Positions 44,101 to 52,866 of a stretch of DNA of 53,193 bases are shown piece by piece. The notes under the pieces are model-generated. The model saw only the letters and a program-made list of their open reading frames with translations, made no database searches and was not told where the DNA came from. The DNA comes from Pseudomonas mediterranea CFBP 5447 (GTDB taxonomy: Bacteria > Pseudomonadota > Gammaproteobacteria > Pseudomonadales > Pseudomonadaceae), in the NCBI RefSeq assembly GCF_000774145.1, contig NZ_KN322958.1, forward strand, positions 1 through 53,193, in the 5' to 3' direction. Within the stretch, counting starts at the first letter, position 1. Each line of letters begins with the position of its first letter. Both the position numbers and the translations under genes were made by a program.

Positions 44101-45699
44101 ATCGGCCGTGTCTGTGAAGAAAACGTTGACGCTTTTGTCGAAATTGAACGGGGCTTTTTGGAAACGAAGGGATGACCCTCCATGAAGCTTCATGTAAGGG
44201 GTTTGCGGCAGGCTCTGGGCAGGAAATACCAAAAAGCTGTTCACGTGAGGAGATTTACTGGGGGCGTTAGATATTCTTAGCCGCATTGAATTGCGCGATA
44301 TAAAACCATTGCCCCCGGCTCCCAGGCCGGTAAGGTTGATGGTTGCAGTCATGCGCAGTGTGAACGTGGGCCCGTTCTTGACGTCGGTGATGCGGATCCT
44401 ATCGCGATAGGCGCCTTCGAAATCCGACATGGTAGGCGCCATGTCGCTGGGGAGGCCGGTTTCTATAAGCTCGACATCTGTGGAAGGTATTGATTGGATA
44501 CGCTGTGCGGCAGCGTCCAGGAATGTTTTTCCGGGGGCACGGGTGTCTGAGCTACCCGGCGCAGGGGTGAGGTTCTTATCGATGCAAGTCGTCTTGATGA
44601 AAGCCAGGTGGTTGCCAGTCCTGATGGCCGAGTCTGTCTTGGGCTCATACACACACAAGGCGAGAAACAGTGCGTCGCGCTGATGCACGGCCACTGTGCT
44701 GATCAATGCCTTGATCGCTCCGACGTCCTTTCCGCCAAGCGTCTTGTTCTCGCAATAACCTTGCAACCCCACCCGCGGCGTGCTCCAACTGCCGTCCTGT
44801 TTCTTGAAGCAGTAGCTCAAGCGCAAGAGCGGGTGACTTTGGCCCGCTGGAGGGGTGCTGACATCCAAAGGGGCGTGGCTTGAGGCCGAGGGATCCTGAT
44901 GGATGCATTCTGCCCAGGTCACGAACAGGCGATTGTTGAACCAGACCGGCCGCACCGAGTGTTCGGCCGCATGCTCAGGAATGGGCACATCGGCTTTTTC
45001 CCAGTCCGACCAGGCGTATGGATCCGGCTGGTCTCGTTTGGGCGCGGTGGCCGGTGGTTGTGGCGGCGTGCCATCGAACGGGCGCTGGGCCATGTCCAGC
45101 GAACGCCAGAAGTAGCTGTTTTCGGTGCGGGACTTGGCAATGAAATAGTAGGTGCTGTTGGCGAAATCCTCGCCATCGATGTAGCCGTTGAGGATATTCA
45201 GGTTGGCGACTTCTTCGAATCGCACCAGGTAGGCCATGATCGCCGATTGAACGGTGCCGGGTTGAATCTGGTTCTGACTGAGGGCATTTTCCAATTGCTC
45301 GAAATTGGCGCTTTTATTGGCTCTCAGGGCGGGGTCGAGATAAGTCGCAGGGAAGTAAAGCAGCTTCTGATGAGTGGCCCAGATAGGGTACTGATGCATT
45401 TCATCGCGCCATGTCTGCCTGAGCTCGGCGCTGATACTGGTCGGTTGGTAGCCGGGCTCCAGGTTCATCAGGATGCGGTTGATGTACTGCTGCAGGCTGG
45501 CAATGGCACACGCTACGGGGGTGGTGGGCACGTCCTGACTGACCAGCACATCAAGCAACCAGTATTCGTAGAGGTCCTCGGCGGTCCTGAGCTTCAGGTT
45601 CTGGATCATGGAGTCGTTGGGCGCGATCTTGTTCAGGTACAGCGCCAGCAACGCATCGCGCAGGCTTTCGTCCAGCTGCTTTTTAATCGCAACGGTCAT
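41128..45699 (-). CDS. tcaB: TcaB-type Tc toxin A subunit, C-terminal part
   Basis: This 1523-residue protein matches the C-terminal two thirds of TcA, the pore and needle that translocates the payload. The N-terminal half carries a neuraminidase-like/receptor-binding region (AYWSDWEK-type segments, RPVWFNNRLFVTWAE). The middle has VNVMDFHGAYGRYFTELFLHVPWLIAHRLN, followed by the TcA pore-forming coiled-coil region with LLSLIERKEQAQLQERQQQQAWDLAKL. The TcB-binding C-terminus ends KWQLTFPNPEKQKNLLESLTDVIVHVSYTAR. I chose ATG 45699, preceded by AAGGA with 6-base spacing, rather than TTG 45705. It lies 31 bases after tcaA. The single-chain TcdA form is not used here; the A subunit is split. Confidence 0.92.
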   Translation of the reverse strand: MTVAIKKQLDESLRDALLALYLNKIAPNDSMIQNLKLRTAEDLYEYWLLDVLVSQDVPTTPVACAIASLQQYINRILMNLEPGYQPTSISAELRQTWRDEMHQYPIWATHQKLLYFPATYLDPALRANKSANFEQLENALSQNQIQPGTVQSAIMAYLVRFEEVANLNILNGYIDGEDFANSTYYFIAKSRTENSYFWRSLDMAQRPFDGTPPQPPATAPKRDQPDPYAWSDWEKADVPIPEHAAEHSVRPVWFNNRLFVTWAECIHQDPSASSHAPLDVSTPPAGQSHPLLRLSYCFKKQDGSWSTPRVGLQGYCENKTLGGKDVGAIKALISTVAVHQRDALFLALCVYEPKTDSAIRTGNHLAFIKTTCIDKNLTPAPGSSDTRAPGKTFLDAAAQRIQSIPSTDVELIETGLPSDMAPTMSDFEGAYRDRIRITDVKNGPTFTLRMTATINLTGLGAGGNGFISRNSMRLRISNAPSKSPHVNSFLVFPAQSLPQTPYMKLHGGSSLRFQKAPFNFDKSVNVFFTDTADALRDIEHSPGIKLSLDTSLEGKFISTEAVRHLIKVGRQTNDSSHNSGTEKITLKAEGSESLEVNGVTVFRDEPLDKQYVVFRQPPVSGSQPLTYEDLIVMAESVPSEHLAESFEFTWPCPDLGNDDATFFLGVAFVHPVEPATKIYSVLKAFRLKRPERRRQPPTITHVTTPGLGTTQYIDFAHSAIKNSDAKNQPRPPIRLNTVFAAELIRRSENSLDELFDGATQHLPEPPIPGDSVNVMDFHGAYGRYFTELFLHVPWLIAHRLNVEHQYEEAERWLRYTFDPGRSREECWRSAPLVDNSVPSYANRAPHDPHQIALSHPVHFCKALYFLYLDILINRGDAAYRTMTPDGLSEAKLWYVRVLDLLGPRPVVRLAAPWTAVSLQTLADTPDDGLRTFEYSVTRLTDNRALFIREGSSRSTLPAIDSPHLHLPFNPQLLECWDLAESRLYNLRHNLDITGKPLHLPVFAAPLDSRALIGASSLNITDNAAPSLPSANIPHYRFTAMHNQAQAAAESLSQFGAVLLSLIERKEQAQLQERQQQQAWDLAKLSVDLQRQAQNIDRHNRQALLASRAIVQGRLRHYQQLLENGLSEIETEAGKLYLSSGSSEFDASKSQVVAGGLMLAPNIFGFSVGGSRWEGALHAATAIAQGNAIQNRTAAQNLDRTAQFTRRREDWALASDQARLELAQIDAQLASSAEQETATRLQLRLSESSLSQAKANYDFLSKRFSKTQLYQWLNSQFATFYRQAYDATSALCLAAEACWQYELADFNTRFVQPGAWNTTYRGLGAGEQLKLSLLNMQAHYLRRHARELEIRKTVSLRQLKEQAPNSPINQDWAQVHAALKKGQCEFELTRELFEDDYKDQQHYLRRIKTISVSLPAVVGPYENIRATLTQTASSVSMSPGKHADIMESRRANQQIALSTGVDDNGLFTLNFNDERYLPFEYTGAVSKWQLTFPNPEKQKNLLESLTDVIVHVSYTARVGGGAHE

Positions 45700-45730
45700 A
45701 TTCAATCCTTGAATGTTGAAGAAGGGCGGG

Positions 45731-48253
45731 TCAGTGACAGGCTGCGATCAGCGCCTCGCCGACGGTGCGCCAGTCCGCGGTTTCGCTGTCGGCGTTCAGT
45801 GCGGCGGCCTTGAGCAGGAGGCTTGCCGACAGCCCGGTCTGCTGGCAGCAGGCCTGGCAGCGCATGACCCAGTCCACAGTTTCCATTGACCTGGCGCGGC
45901 GCTCTGGCAGTTGTGTGGTCAGGCGGCTCACTTCGGTACTGTCCCAATTCAGCAGGTTGGCCAACAGGCGGTCGGCGTCTGCTTCCGGATCCTGCTGGTT
46001 GGCAAGCTGCAGGTAATGCAGCAGCGGTGCTTCCGACTGCGATAGATGGCGAGCGCAATGACTGAAGCGTTCGAGCAGGTACAGCGTGTGAGGCGTCAGC
46101 GTTCCCTGGTTGTCTGAAGCCAGCCACGTCGGGGTGCTGATCAATCGTTGGAGTGTGTCGCTGCTCAAGTGCAGTTCCTGGCATGCTTGAGCTGCGCGCA
46201 ACAGCGAGGCCAGGGACGGGGGCATTTTTCCCGGCGACGCCTTGATGGCATCGACAATCGACGCAGCAGTGGTGCCGGCCATTTGCAGCGCGCAAGGGAC
46301 GTATTCGGCGGACAAGTCAACGAGGTCGTGCAGCAGCATTTCCACCAAGCGCTGCTGATCACCAGGTTTGGCAGCCTCCGCCAGCAGGACCGCCAGGCGC
46401 TTTTCCAGGTGTTGATTCAGCGGCAGGTCATCTTCGGCTGTGTCGAAGAGGCGGCACCACTGCATCACGTCACGGTTGTTCTGCTTGAGCCAGTCGACAG
46501 CCCAGTCCAGATCCATCAGACCGTCGAGAATGTCGGGGGACGTCAACGGCGTGGCGTTCAGTTCCCCGGTCACCAAGGTTTCGCAGAAGCGCTTTGTGCC
46601 CATTACCCGGGCCAGCATCGTGCACTCAAGGGGGGATAAGCCGAACATCCGCGCGATGCGGGCCTGGCGATAGAGCGAAGAGACAGTGGGCAGATTGTAT
46701 CCTAACGAATAGCCATGCTTCTTGATCTGCCTTGCCAGCAACAGCAGCGAATCCTCGGTAATGGCCAGCCCAAGGCCGGCGCCGAGGTAGCTGAACGTCT
46801 TGGGGTCCGTTAGGTCCAGGTGTTTTGTCTGAGGTTGGTCGAGCAATTGGGTTCGATTGAACACCCGGTCGTACAATGGAACTTGCTGACCGCAAGCGGA
46901 AATTGGCAGTTCGTACAGCAGCGAAGCGAACTCTTCCGGGGCGATGCCATGGCGCCGGTTCAGATAGCGATAGACGCCCAGCGTGCGCAGGGTATTGGCA
47001 TTGAGTGTCATCGTGTCGTTGTCTTCCGAACGCAAGGCGTTGACGAGCAGCGTGTCCAGTTCTGTCACTGGAATACCGGTCCAACGGTGCAGCCGGATCA
47101 TTCGCTGCATGCGGGCGAAACGTTCACGGGACGTACCGCCAAGGGTATTTGCAGGCTGGACAATCGCCAAGGCCGGTGTCGTCTCGGGGCCGTTGATATA
47201 ACCGGCCCCATAATTGGAAAGAGTGGAAGATGGGCTGTTGTTCGAGCTGCGTGGGCGGTGACTGCCTTGCGCCAGCAACTGCTCGACCTGTTCGGTGGTC
47301 AATCCGGTGCGTTCCTTGAAGAACTTGAGTTCATGCAGGCGAGCGACCTCTTCAGTACCATAATTTTTTTTCAGGACGCTGAGCTCACCATCCGAACTGG
47401 CCGGAGCGAGCAGCAGCTTCTGTTGCTCGGGACTGAGCCCTGACAGCAGTTTTTGTGCCTCGACACGGGATTGCGAAACGCGACCATAAGCGGAGTCGCC
47501 GGGTGAAAATGGCACTCTCAGGCTTATCCGGTAGTTCAATTCACCCAGCGTCGGTTTGCCTGCGCCCAGCCCGAGCAGGCATTGGTGATGATGCAGGTTG
47601 TAGGGCAGGGAGAAAGGATAGTGTTCGCTCGCCAGGACCCGATGGACGGTCTTGCCGGAGTTGGCAAGGTGCGTCTCGATGGCGCTGCGCAGGGTGTCAT
47701 TGACGATGCCAAGCATCGGCTGCGCGACGAAGGCACTCTGCTGATCGAGCATCAGCTCCTTGAGGTCCGGGCGCCGTTGCGCCAGAGAGATCTTGTGGGG
47801 TGATGACGATGCGTTTTCCAGTTGCCCGGCAAACAGATACAGCGCCCGCAGGTAAGCCACGGGTGAATCGATGGCTGCGATGTCGCCGTCCTTGCAGAAC
47901 TGATCCCAATTCTCCTTGAACAGCGACTGGTAGCTGACGGAATGTGACGTCGCTTCCGCCCCAAGGCCACGCCGAACGCGACGCGGGGCATCGCTGGACG
48001 ATATCTGCTGCTCCTGATATAGGCGGCCGATCTGTTGGGCATAGCTTGCCGCGCGGTCGTAGGCCTGTCCGGCATCCGCGTCGCAGTGCTTGGCGAACTC
48101 AAGGGCGAACGGCGCCTTGCCCATGCGCACGATGTCGAAGACCGACTTCAACCCCATGCGCTCCATGGCTGTTCTGAAGCTGGCTTTTACCGTGTCCTCG
48201 CCGTTGGGAAAGGCGACGAGCCTGTGCAACAGCGAGTCGTTACTTGCGTCCAT
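45731..48253 (-). CDS. tcaA: TcaA-type Tc toxin A subunit, N-terminal part (VRP1 domain)
   Basis: This 840-residue protein is the N-terminal piece of a split TcA. Recognisable are the Salmonella SpvA/VRP1-like segment (VSYQSLFKENWDQFCKDGDIAAIDSPVAYLRALYLFAGQLE) and the RRPDLKELMLDQQSAFVAQPMLGIVNDTL segment, both typical of TcaA/TccA. The C-terminal half is helical, with repeated short Leu-rich helices, as in the alpha-helical shell of TcA. I chose the ATG at 48253, with AGGAG about 11 bases upstream; the GTG at 48277 is less likely. It begins the toxin operon; the 147 bases upstream to the chemoreceptor terminator must hold its promoter. Confidence 0.9.
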   Translation of the reverse strand: MDASNDSLLHRLVAFPNGEDTVKASFRTAMERMGLKSVFDIVRMGKAPFALEFAKHCDADAGQAYDRAASYAQQIGRLYQEQQISSSDAPRRVRRGLGAEATSHSVSYQSLFKENWDQFCKDGDIAAIDSPVAYLRALYLFAGQLENASSSPHKISLAQRRPDLKELMLDQQSAFVAQPMLGIVNDTLRSAIETHLANSGKTVHRVLASEHYPFSLPYNLHHHQCLLGLGAGKPTLGELNYRISLRVPFSPGDSAYGRVSQSRVEAQKLLSGLSPEQQKLLLAPASSDGELSVLKKNYGTEEVARLHELKFFKERTGLTTEQVEQLLAQGSHRPRSSNNSPSSTLSNYGAGYINGPETTPALAIVQPANTLGGTSRERFARMQRMIRLHRWTGIPVTELDTLLVNALRSEDNDTMTLNANTLRTLGVYRYLNRRHGIAPEEFASLLYELPISACGQQVPLYDRVFNRTQLLDQPQTKHLDLTDPKTFSYLGAGLGLAITEDSLLLLARQIKKHGYSLGYNLPTVSSLYRQARIARMFGLSPLECTMLARVMGTKRFCETLVTGELNATPLTSPDILDGLMDLDWAVDWLKQNNRDVMQWCRLFDTAEDDLPLNQHLEKRLAVLLAEAAKPGDQQRLVEMLLHDLVDLSAEYVPCALQMAGTTAASIVDAIKASPGKMPPSLASLLRAAQACQELHLSSDTLQRLISTPTWLASDNQGTLTPHTLYLLERFSHCARHLSQSEAPLLHYLQLANQQDPEADADRLLANLLNWDSTEVSRLTTQLPERRARSMETVDWVMRCQACCQQTGLSASLLLKAAALNADSETADWRTVGEALIAACH

Positions 48254-48399
48254 GTGTGGTTCATCTCCTGTTCGCACTGAAGGTGCTTATCCAGGGGAAA
48301 ACCGTACAGGAGCGGTAAAAAGAAATCGGTAGGACGAGGGCGGAGGGTGTGTACGAAAGGGCAATGCGTGAGGTGAGGGGAACCCTCCTCACACAGAAC

Positions 48400-48423
48400 G
48401 CCCGTCTCCCACCGGAAACGGGC
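48400..48423 (-). terminator. hairpin terminator of the chemoreceptor gene
   Basis: GCCCGT (48400-48405) pairs with ACGGGC (48418-48423) 12 bases after the chemoreceptor stop on the minus strand. A further GAGGG/CCCTC stem lies just beyond. T tracts are poor. It separates the chemoreceptor from the toxin operon. Confidence 0.5.
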
Positions 48424-48435
48424 ATTCTTTCATGA

Positions 48436-50355
48436 TCAAACCCGGAAGTGGCTGACCATCATCTGCAGTTGATTGCCCAGTCGCGCCAGTTCAACGCTGG
48501 AGGCGGCGGTTTCTTCGCTGGCAGCGGCGGTCTGTTCGGAGACGTCGCGCACGTTGATGATGCTGCGGCTGATTTCCTCGGCTACGGCGCTTTGCTGTTC
48601 GGCTGCGGCGGCGATCTGCTGGTTCATCGATTGGATGTTCGACACCGTGCGGGTGATGTTCTCCAGTGATACCCCAGCCTTGCGGGTCAGGGCCACGCTG
48701 CTGTCGGTGAGGCTGCGGCTGTTGTTCATCACGGCCGCCACTTGCTGGGTGCCGTTCTGCAGGCCGGCCACCAGGCCTTCGATTTCCTCGGTGGACTTCT
48801 GCGTGCGTTGGGCCAGGCCACGGACTTCGTCGGCGACGACCGCAAAACCGCGACCGGCTTCACCTGCGCGCGCCGCTTCGATCGCTGCGTTGAGGGCCAA
48901 CAGGTTGGTCTGTTCGGCCACGGCCTTGATCACGTCCATGACGCTGCCGATCTTGTCGCTTTCCTGTTGCAGCACGGTCATGGCGTCGGTGGAACGTACC
49001 ACTTCGCTGGCGAGGCGTTCGATCTGGGCGATGGCTTCGTTGACCACCTGATCGCCGGCACGGGCTTCGCCGTCCGCCGCGGCCGCTGCATGGGAGGCTT
49101 CTTCGGCGTTGCGGGCCACTTCCTGCACGGTGGCGGTCATTTCGTGCATGGCGGTCGCGACCTGATCGGTCTCGACTTTTTGGTTGTTGACCCCGGCGCT
49201 GGTCTGCTCGGTGACGGCGGACAGCTCTTCGGCGGCGCTGGCGATCTGGGTCACGCCATCGCGGATGCCGCTGATAAGGTCGCGCAGTGTCACGCCCATG
49301 CGGGCAATGCCCTGTTGCAGCACACCCAGTTCATCGCGGCGGGTGACGATGACGTTGTGGGACAGATCGCCATTGGCAATGCGTTCGACCACGGTCAGGG
49401 TTTCGCTCAGCGGCCGAGTGATCTGTCGCGTGATGATCACGGCGGCAATGATGCCCACCAACAGGGCGAGCAAGGTACTGATCAGTTGCAGTGTACGGGC
49501 CTGGGCACTTTCGGCGTCGCGGCGGTCCAGCTGGATCTGATACAGCTGTTCGCTCTGGTTGACGATGGTCGCGCCCTGCTCGGTCATTTCCTTGCGCGCC
49601 TGCACAGCATCGGCAGTGGCCGACTTGAAGGCCTGCAAGGCGCTGCGGTATTGGCTCAGGGCGGTTTCCAGCTGGCGCAGCTCATCTTGACGAGTGCTGG
49701 CGAAATGCAGGTTCAGCGGTTTGAGCGAAGCGATGGCGGCGTCCAGTTGGGCGACGGCTTTCTGCTCCGTATCGGCATTGCTGTTGGCGGTGTAGCCACG
49801 GACTTCATAGCGGGCGAGCATGAACGCCTGCTTAGCCTGGGTGATCGCCTGGAACTGTTCGAAGCGCTCGTCGCCAGCGGCCATTTGCGCCACGTCGGCG
49901 CCAATCGCTTCGATCAATTTGTAGGCAGTTTCGGCGTTGGCGCCCATGGCGTCGCGGGCGGTGTTGCCAGTGCGGTAGGCGCTGCGCATTTTGTTCAGGG
50001 ACGTCTGGTAAGCGCCGATGGTCGCGCTCTGCGCCTTGAGCAGCTTGACGTTTTCCGGGCTCTTGAAGCTGCTCAGCAGCGCGTTCTGTTGCGCCACGAA
50101 ACCATCTAGGGTGGTCTGCACATTCTGTGCGGCCGTCTCGTCGCCGTTGGTCAGCATGTATTGCAAGCGGGTGACCCGAAGCTTGGTCAGCCCGGCGTTG
50201 AGCTGGGTAATGTCGCTCATCCAGTTGCTGCGGTCGATCAGCCCGCCCAGGCTGTTCCAACCGGTCACGGCCAGGATGCAGGTCAGGAGCAGCACCAGGC
50301 CGAAGCCCAGGCCCAGTTTCATGTTGACGCTAATGTTGCCAAACCAGCTATTCAT
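48436..50355 (-). CDS. McpS-like methyl-accepting chemotaxis protein
   Basis: This 639-residue chemoreceptor has a cytoplasmic start [21 protein letters not shown]1 at about 12-31, and a ~255-residue helical bimodular (HBM) ligand domain. TM2 (about 290-308), HAMP, and a signalling domain with the hairpin [30 protein letters not shown] follow. The sequence and length closely resemble P. putida McpS, which senses TCA-cycle acids; Arg60 and Arg63, used by McpS to bind ligand, are at the same numbers here. I chose ATG 50355 with GGAGGAA upstream; the longer in-frame reading to 50493 lacks support. It is on the same strand and upstream of the Tc operon, but separated from it by a hairpin. Confidence 0.92.
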   Translation of the reverse strand: MNSWFGNISVNMKLGLGFGLVLLLTCILAVTGWNSLGGLIDRSNWMSDITQLNAGLTKLRVTRLQYMLTNGDETAAQNVQTTLDGFVAQQNALLSSFKSPENVKLLKAQSATIGAYQTSLNKMRSAYRTGNTARDAMGANAETAYKLIEAIGADVAQMAAGDERFEQFQAITQAKQAFMLARYEVRGYTANSNADTEQKAVAQLDAAIASLKPLNLHFASTRQDELRQLETALSQYRSALQAFKSATADAVQARKEMTEQGATIVNQSEQLYQIQLDRRDAESAQARTLQLISTLLALLVGIIAAVIITRQITRPLSETLTVVERIANGDLSHNVIVTRRDELGVLQQGIARMGVTLRDLISGIRDGVTQIASAAEELSAVTEQTSAGVNNQKVETDQVATAMHEMTATVQEVARNAEEASHAAAAADGEARAGDQVVNEAIAQIERLASEVVRSTDAMTVLQQESDKIGSVMDVIKAVAEQTNLLALNAAIEAARAGEAGRGFAVVADEVRGLAQRTQKSTEEIEGLVAGLQNGTQQVAAVMNNSRSLTDSSVALTRKAGVSLENITRTVSNIQSMNQQIAAAAEQQSAVAEEISRSIINVRDVSEQTAAASEETAASSVELARLGNQLQMMVSHFRV

Positions 50356-50597
50356 CAAATTCCTCCAGGAACGTTGTGCTGCTTGATCGTCGGTTGGCTG
50401 GAAGATTGTTGTTGTTAAGCCAGCAAAATAGAGAACAGGCCTGTATCGGCCGCCGGTTCGATATCTGAAAGTTTTTTTCCCGGGATCCTGCACATCAGCG
50501 AATCTTCAGGCGCGTGTATCAAGCTTTTTTTCACATCCCTTTCACTGCCTGCCTACGCCGCCGTCTCTACTGTCACGCCATCGAATGACTGGGGTGG

Positions 50598-51290
50598 ATG
50601 CCGTCGGGGCGGCTTGATGTGGAACTGAGACTGAGTTTTTTCGGCTTGACGCGCTCGATCGAGACAAGCCGGTTTGCCCGCTACCAAAACGCCGCAGTCG
50701 TCCTGGCCGCTGCGCTGCTGGTGATTCCATTGACCCTCTGGTTACTGAGCCCGGCGGCGGTGCCGGACCTGGCCCATGGCAACGTCGCCGGCGCCCGGAC
50801 ATTGGCTGAAGGCTGGGCCAAGGGTGAAATGATCGTACTGGTACGCCATGTCGAGCGCTGCGATCACTCCAAGGCCGCGTGCCTCAACGATCCTGCCGGC
50901 ATCACTGACCGGGCCCGTGCCGTCGCGGTAGGTCTTGGCGCCCGGTTCGAGCAACTGGGCCTGGACAACACCGACATCTACAACAGTCCGGCCACGCGCA
51001 CGGCCCAGACGGCGGGGTACATGTTCAACAAGGTGAGCGCTGGCGACGATTGGCTGATCAACTGCCGGCGTGATCTGTTGCGCAACGCCCTGGCCCACAA
51101 GGTGGCCGGGCACAACCTGATCCTGGTGACCCATAGCGAATGCATGCAGGCATTGGAAACCTCGCTCAAGCGACCGACCTCGACGTTTGGCTATGGCGCG
51201 TCGCTGTTTGTTTCCACCGCCGAGCCACAAGCGCCTCGGTTGCTCGGTTTTATCGAAGCGTCTGACTGGCGCTCGGTGACGTTTCAGTAA
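50598..51290 (+). CDS. membrane-anchored histidine phosphatase
   Basis: This protein of about 230 residues has one membrane helix (about 31-50) and a histidine-phosphatase domain. The RH motif is LVRHVERCDHS (Arg83-His84) and the second catalytic His is in LVTHSECMQALE. It is like the Ais/PmrG family of LPS core heptose phosphate phosphatases. The GTG at 50619 is an alternative start giving 223 residues (VELRLSFFGL); neither start has a strong ribosome site. It is 24 bases upstream of a PAP2 phosphatase gene, so both may remove phosphates from LPS or lipid substrates at the envelope. Confidence 0.82.
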   Translation: MPSGRLDVELRLSFFGLTRSIETSRFARYQNAAVVLAAALLVIPLTLWLLSPAAVPDLAHGNVAGARTLAEGWAKGEMIVLVRHVERCDHSKAACLNDPAGITDRARAVAVGLGARFEQLGLDNTDIYNSPATRTAQTAGYMFNKVSAGDDWLINCRRDLLRNALAHKVAGHNLILVTHSECMQALETSLKRPTSTFGYGASLFVSTAEPQAPRLLGFIEASDWRSVTFQ

Positions 51291-51314
51291 CTTTTCCCAC
51301 GATTAGGACAGCCC

Positions 51315-52163
51315 ATGCTGACGTCTGCTCGCGCCCGTTTCTATGGGCTCAATCTCGGAATTCCCCTGCTCTGTGCCGCAGTGGTGTTCCTGTTGTTCGA
51401 CATGACCCGCATCGACATCGCCATCAGCGATTTCTTCTACGACCCCGTGCACCAGGTGTTCCCGTTGGAGCATGTGCATTTGTTCGAAAAAATCACCCAT
51501 AAGTGGGCCAGGGTGATACCCAACTGGACCGGCGAGGCGGCCATCGTCGGTGCGCTGTTGTCGTTTTTCTGGCCGATATTCAGGCCGGAGAAGCGCCCAG
51601 GGCTGCTGCGCCTGTTGGACAAACTCAGGCTGAGCAAGCCGCTGCGTTTTGCCCACAGGCACCGCCGTGATTTCCTCTATGTCGTCTTCGCTTTTTCCCT
51701 CAGTACCGGTGTCATTCATTACCTCAAGGGCCATACCAGCGTGTACTGCCCGGTGGAAACCACCCAGTACGCCGGCAAGATCGAACACAAGGAGTGGTAT
51801 CAGAACTTCAACCTGCTGAAGGTCGCCGGGGACGGCCGCTGCTGGCCCGGCGGACATGCCTCCGGTGGCTTTACCATGCTGGCGCTGTACTTCGTCGCAC
51901 GCCGCTATCGCTGGCGTCACTCGAAAGCGCTGATGTACGGGGCGCTGGCCTTGGGGTTTGTCTATGGCACAACGCGAGTCCTACAGGGATGGCACTACAT
52001 GTCCCACACCTTTTGGGCGGGGATCTTCGTCTGGTTGAGTTGTTGGCTGATGGCGTTGGCCTTCTATGGGCGAGCGGCCTTAGAGCAACCTGTATCGACC
52101 AGGGCTTCATCGCAGGGCGCGCAACGCCTGCCTGAGCTGGGTGACGTACAGCCCTCCGCCTGA
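51315..52163 (+). CDS. PAP2-family membrane phosphatase
   Basis: This 282-residue membrane protein has an N-terminal helix (15-33), further hydrophobic segments at about 110-130 and 190-255, and the three-part PAP2 signature. These are the KGHTSVYCP region (about 137-145), the PGGHASGG motif near 178-186, and the second catalytic His in RVLQGWHYMSHTFWAG (about 220-235). Family members act on lipid phosphates such as undecaprenyl pyrophosphate, lipid A 1-phosphate or phosphatidylglycerophosphate. It follows the histidine phosphatase gene directly and probably shares its transcript. Confidence 0.88.
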   Translation: MLTSARARFYGLNLGIPLLCAAVVFLLFDMTRIDIAISDFFYDPVHQVFPLEHVHLFEKITHKWARVIPNWTGEAAIVGALLSFFWPIFRPEKRPGLLRLLDKLRLSKPLRFAHRHRRDFLYVVFAFSLSTGVIHYLKGHTSVYCPVETTQYAGKIEHKEWYQNFNLLKVAGDGRCWPGGHASGGFTMLALYFVARRYRWRHSKALMYGALALGFVYGTTRVLQGWHYMSHTFWAGIFVWLSCWLMALAFYGRAALEQPVSTRASSQGAQRLPELGDVQPSA

Positions 52164-52171
52164 ATCGCAGA

Positions 52172-52270
52172 CAAAAAAAAGCCCGCGGGAGAGCGGGCTA
52201 AACCTTAGTTTCTTGAATGAGCGAGGGGACTTTACCGAATAACAGCCGCGCGCAGGGTGAAGAAAAGTTT
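52172..52270 (-). ncRNA. candidate minus-strand small RNA ending in a strong terminator
   Basis: Read on the minus strand, AGCCCGC-TCTCCC-GCGGGCT followed by eight T (52198 down to 52173) is a textbook Rho-independent terminator. No coding frame on the minus strand ends near it; the nearest upstream minus-strand frames are shadows in repeats. The ~70 bases before it contain CATTCAAGAAACTAAGG, an unstructured A-rich stretch such as Hfq-binding RNAs carry, and a weak -10-like CATAAACT near 52268. An RgsA-type Pseudomonas sRNA is one possibility. On the plus strand the same hairpin may end the PAP2 transcript, but it lacks T residues there. The 5' end is a guess. Confidence 0.4.
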
Positions 52271-52318
52271 ATGCGATCCCTCGCCGCGGCCTTTCCTTGG
52301 TGCAGGCCTGTCGAAAAT

Positions 52319-52595
52319 CCCTGTGGAAGCGAGACTGCTCGTACTGATGTTGACTGATCTGCCGTCATCGCGAGCAGGCTCGCTCCCACATTGTCCGGGG
52401 CGCATCCGGTATTTGCGTCTGGCGCCAATCCCCTGTGGGAGCGAGCCTGCTCGCGATAGCGGTGGATCAGCTTGCAACGATGCTGAATGTGCCACTGCCA
52501 TCGCGAGCAAGCTCAGCTCCCACAGGCTCGGTGGTGGCTGACCTCTCTCTGGGGCGGGCCGACAAATCCGTGGCGAGGGAGCTTGCTCCCGCTGG
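52319..52595. repeat. cluster of REP palindromes
   Basis: A degenerate plus copy (52319-52341, GTGGAAGCGAGACTGCTCG) is followed by a minus copy (52361-52390), a plus copy (52431-52461), a minus copy with one extra base (52497-52525) and a single GGGAGCTTGCTCCC-type repeat (52569-52595). Both families seen elsewhere in the window occur together here. This occupies much of the 700-base gap between the PAP2 and secretion genes. Confidence 0.85.
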
Positions 52596-52760
52596 GCTGC
52601 GCAGCAGCCCCTTCTTTGCGAGGCTCCTCTACAGTCGAGGTTTGCGACGCATCTTGTGAGATACGTCTCTTTTTTCAACAGAAAATTCTCTCACCCTTGA
52701 ACCGAAGTCGATATGCAGGGTCTTGTGTGCGCGTGGTTTTGCGCATCAGCAACGTGAGCG

Positions 52761-52800
52761 GTTTTCGAGGCAGCCTGGAGCGCCTAGCTCCCTCGAAAAC
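52761..52800. promoter_or_regulatory. perfect inverted repeat in the leader of the TpsB gene
   Basis: GTTTTCGAGG (52761-52770) and CCTCGAAAAC (52791-52800) are perfectly complementary, with an inner GGAGC/GCTCC stem (52777-52791). The hairpin ends 66 bases before the start codon at 52867. It could be an operator, an attenuator or an RNA structure controlling the secretion gene. No T tract follows, so it is not a typical intrinsic terminator. Confidence 0.45.
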
Positions 52801-52866
52801 AGCACTGGAGGCCTACCTTCGGTCAGCTCGCGAGCGTGCTGTGACTTCCGTATCGAGGGATCGAAC

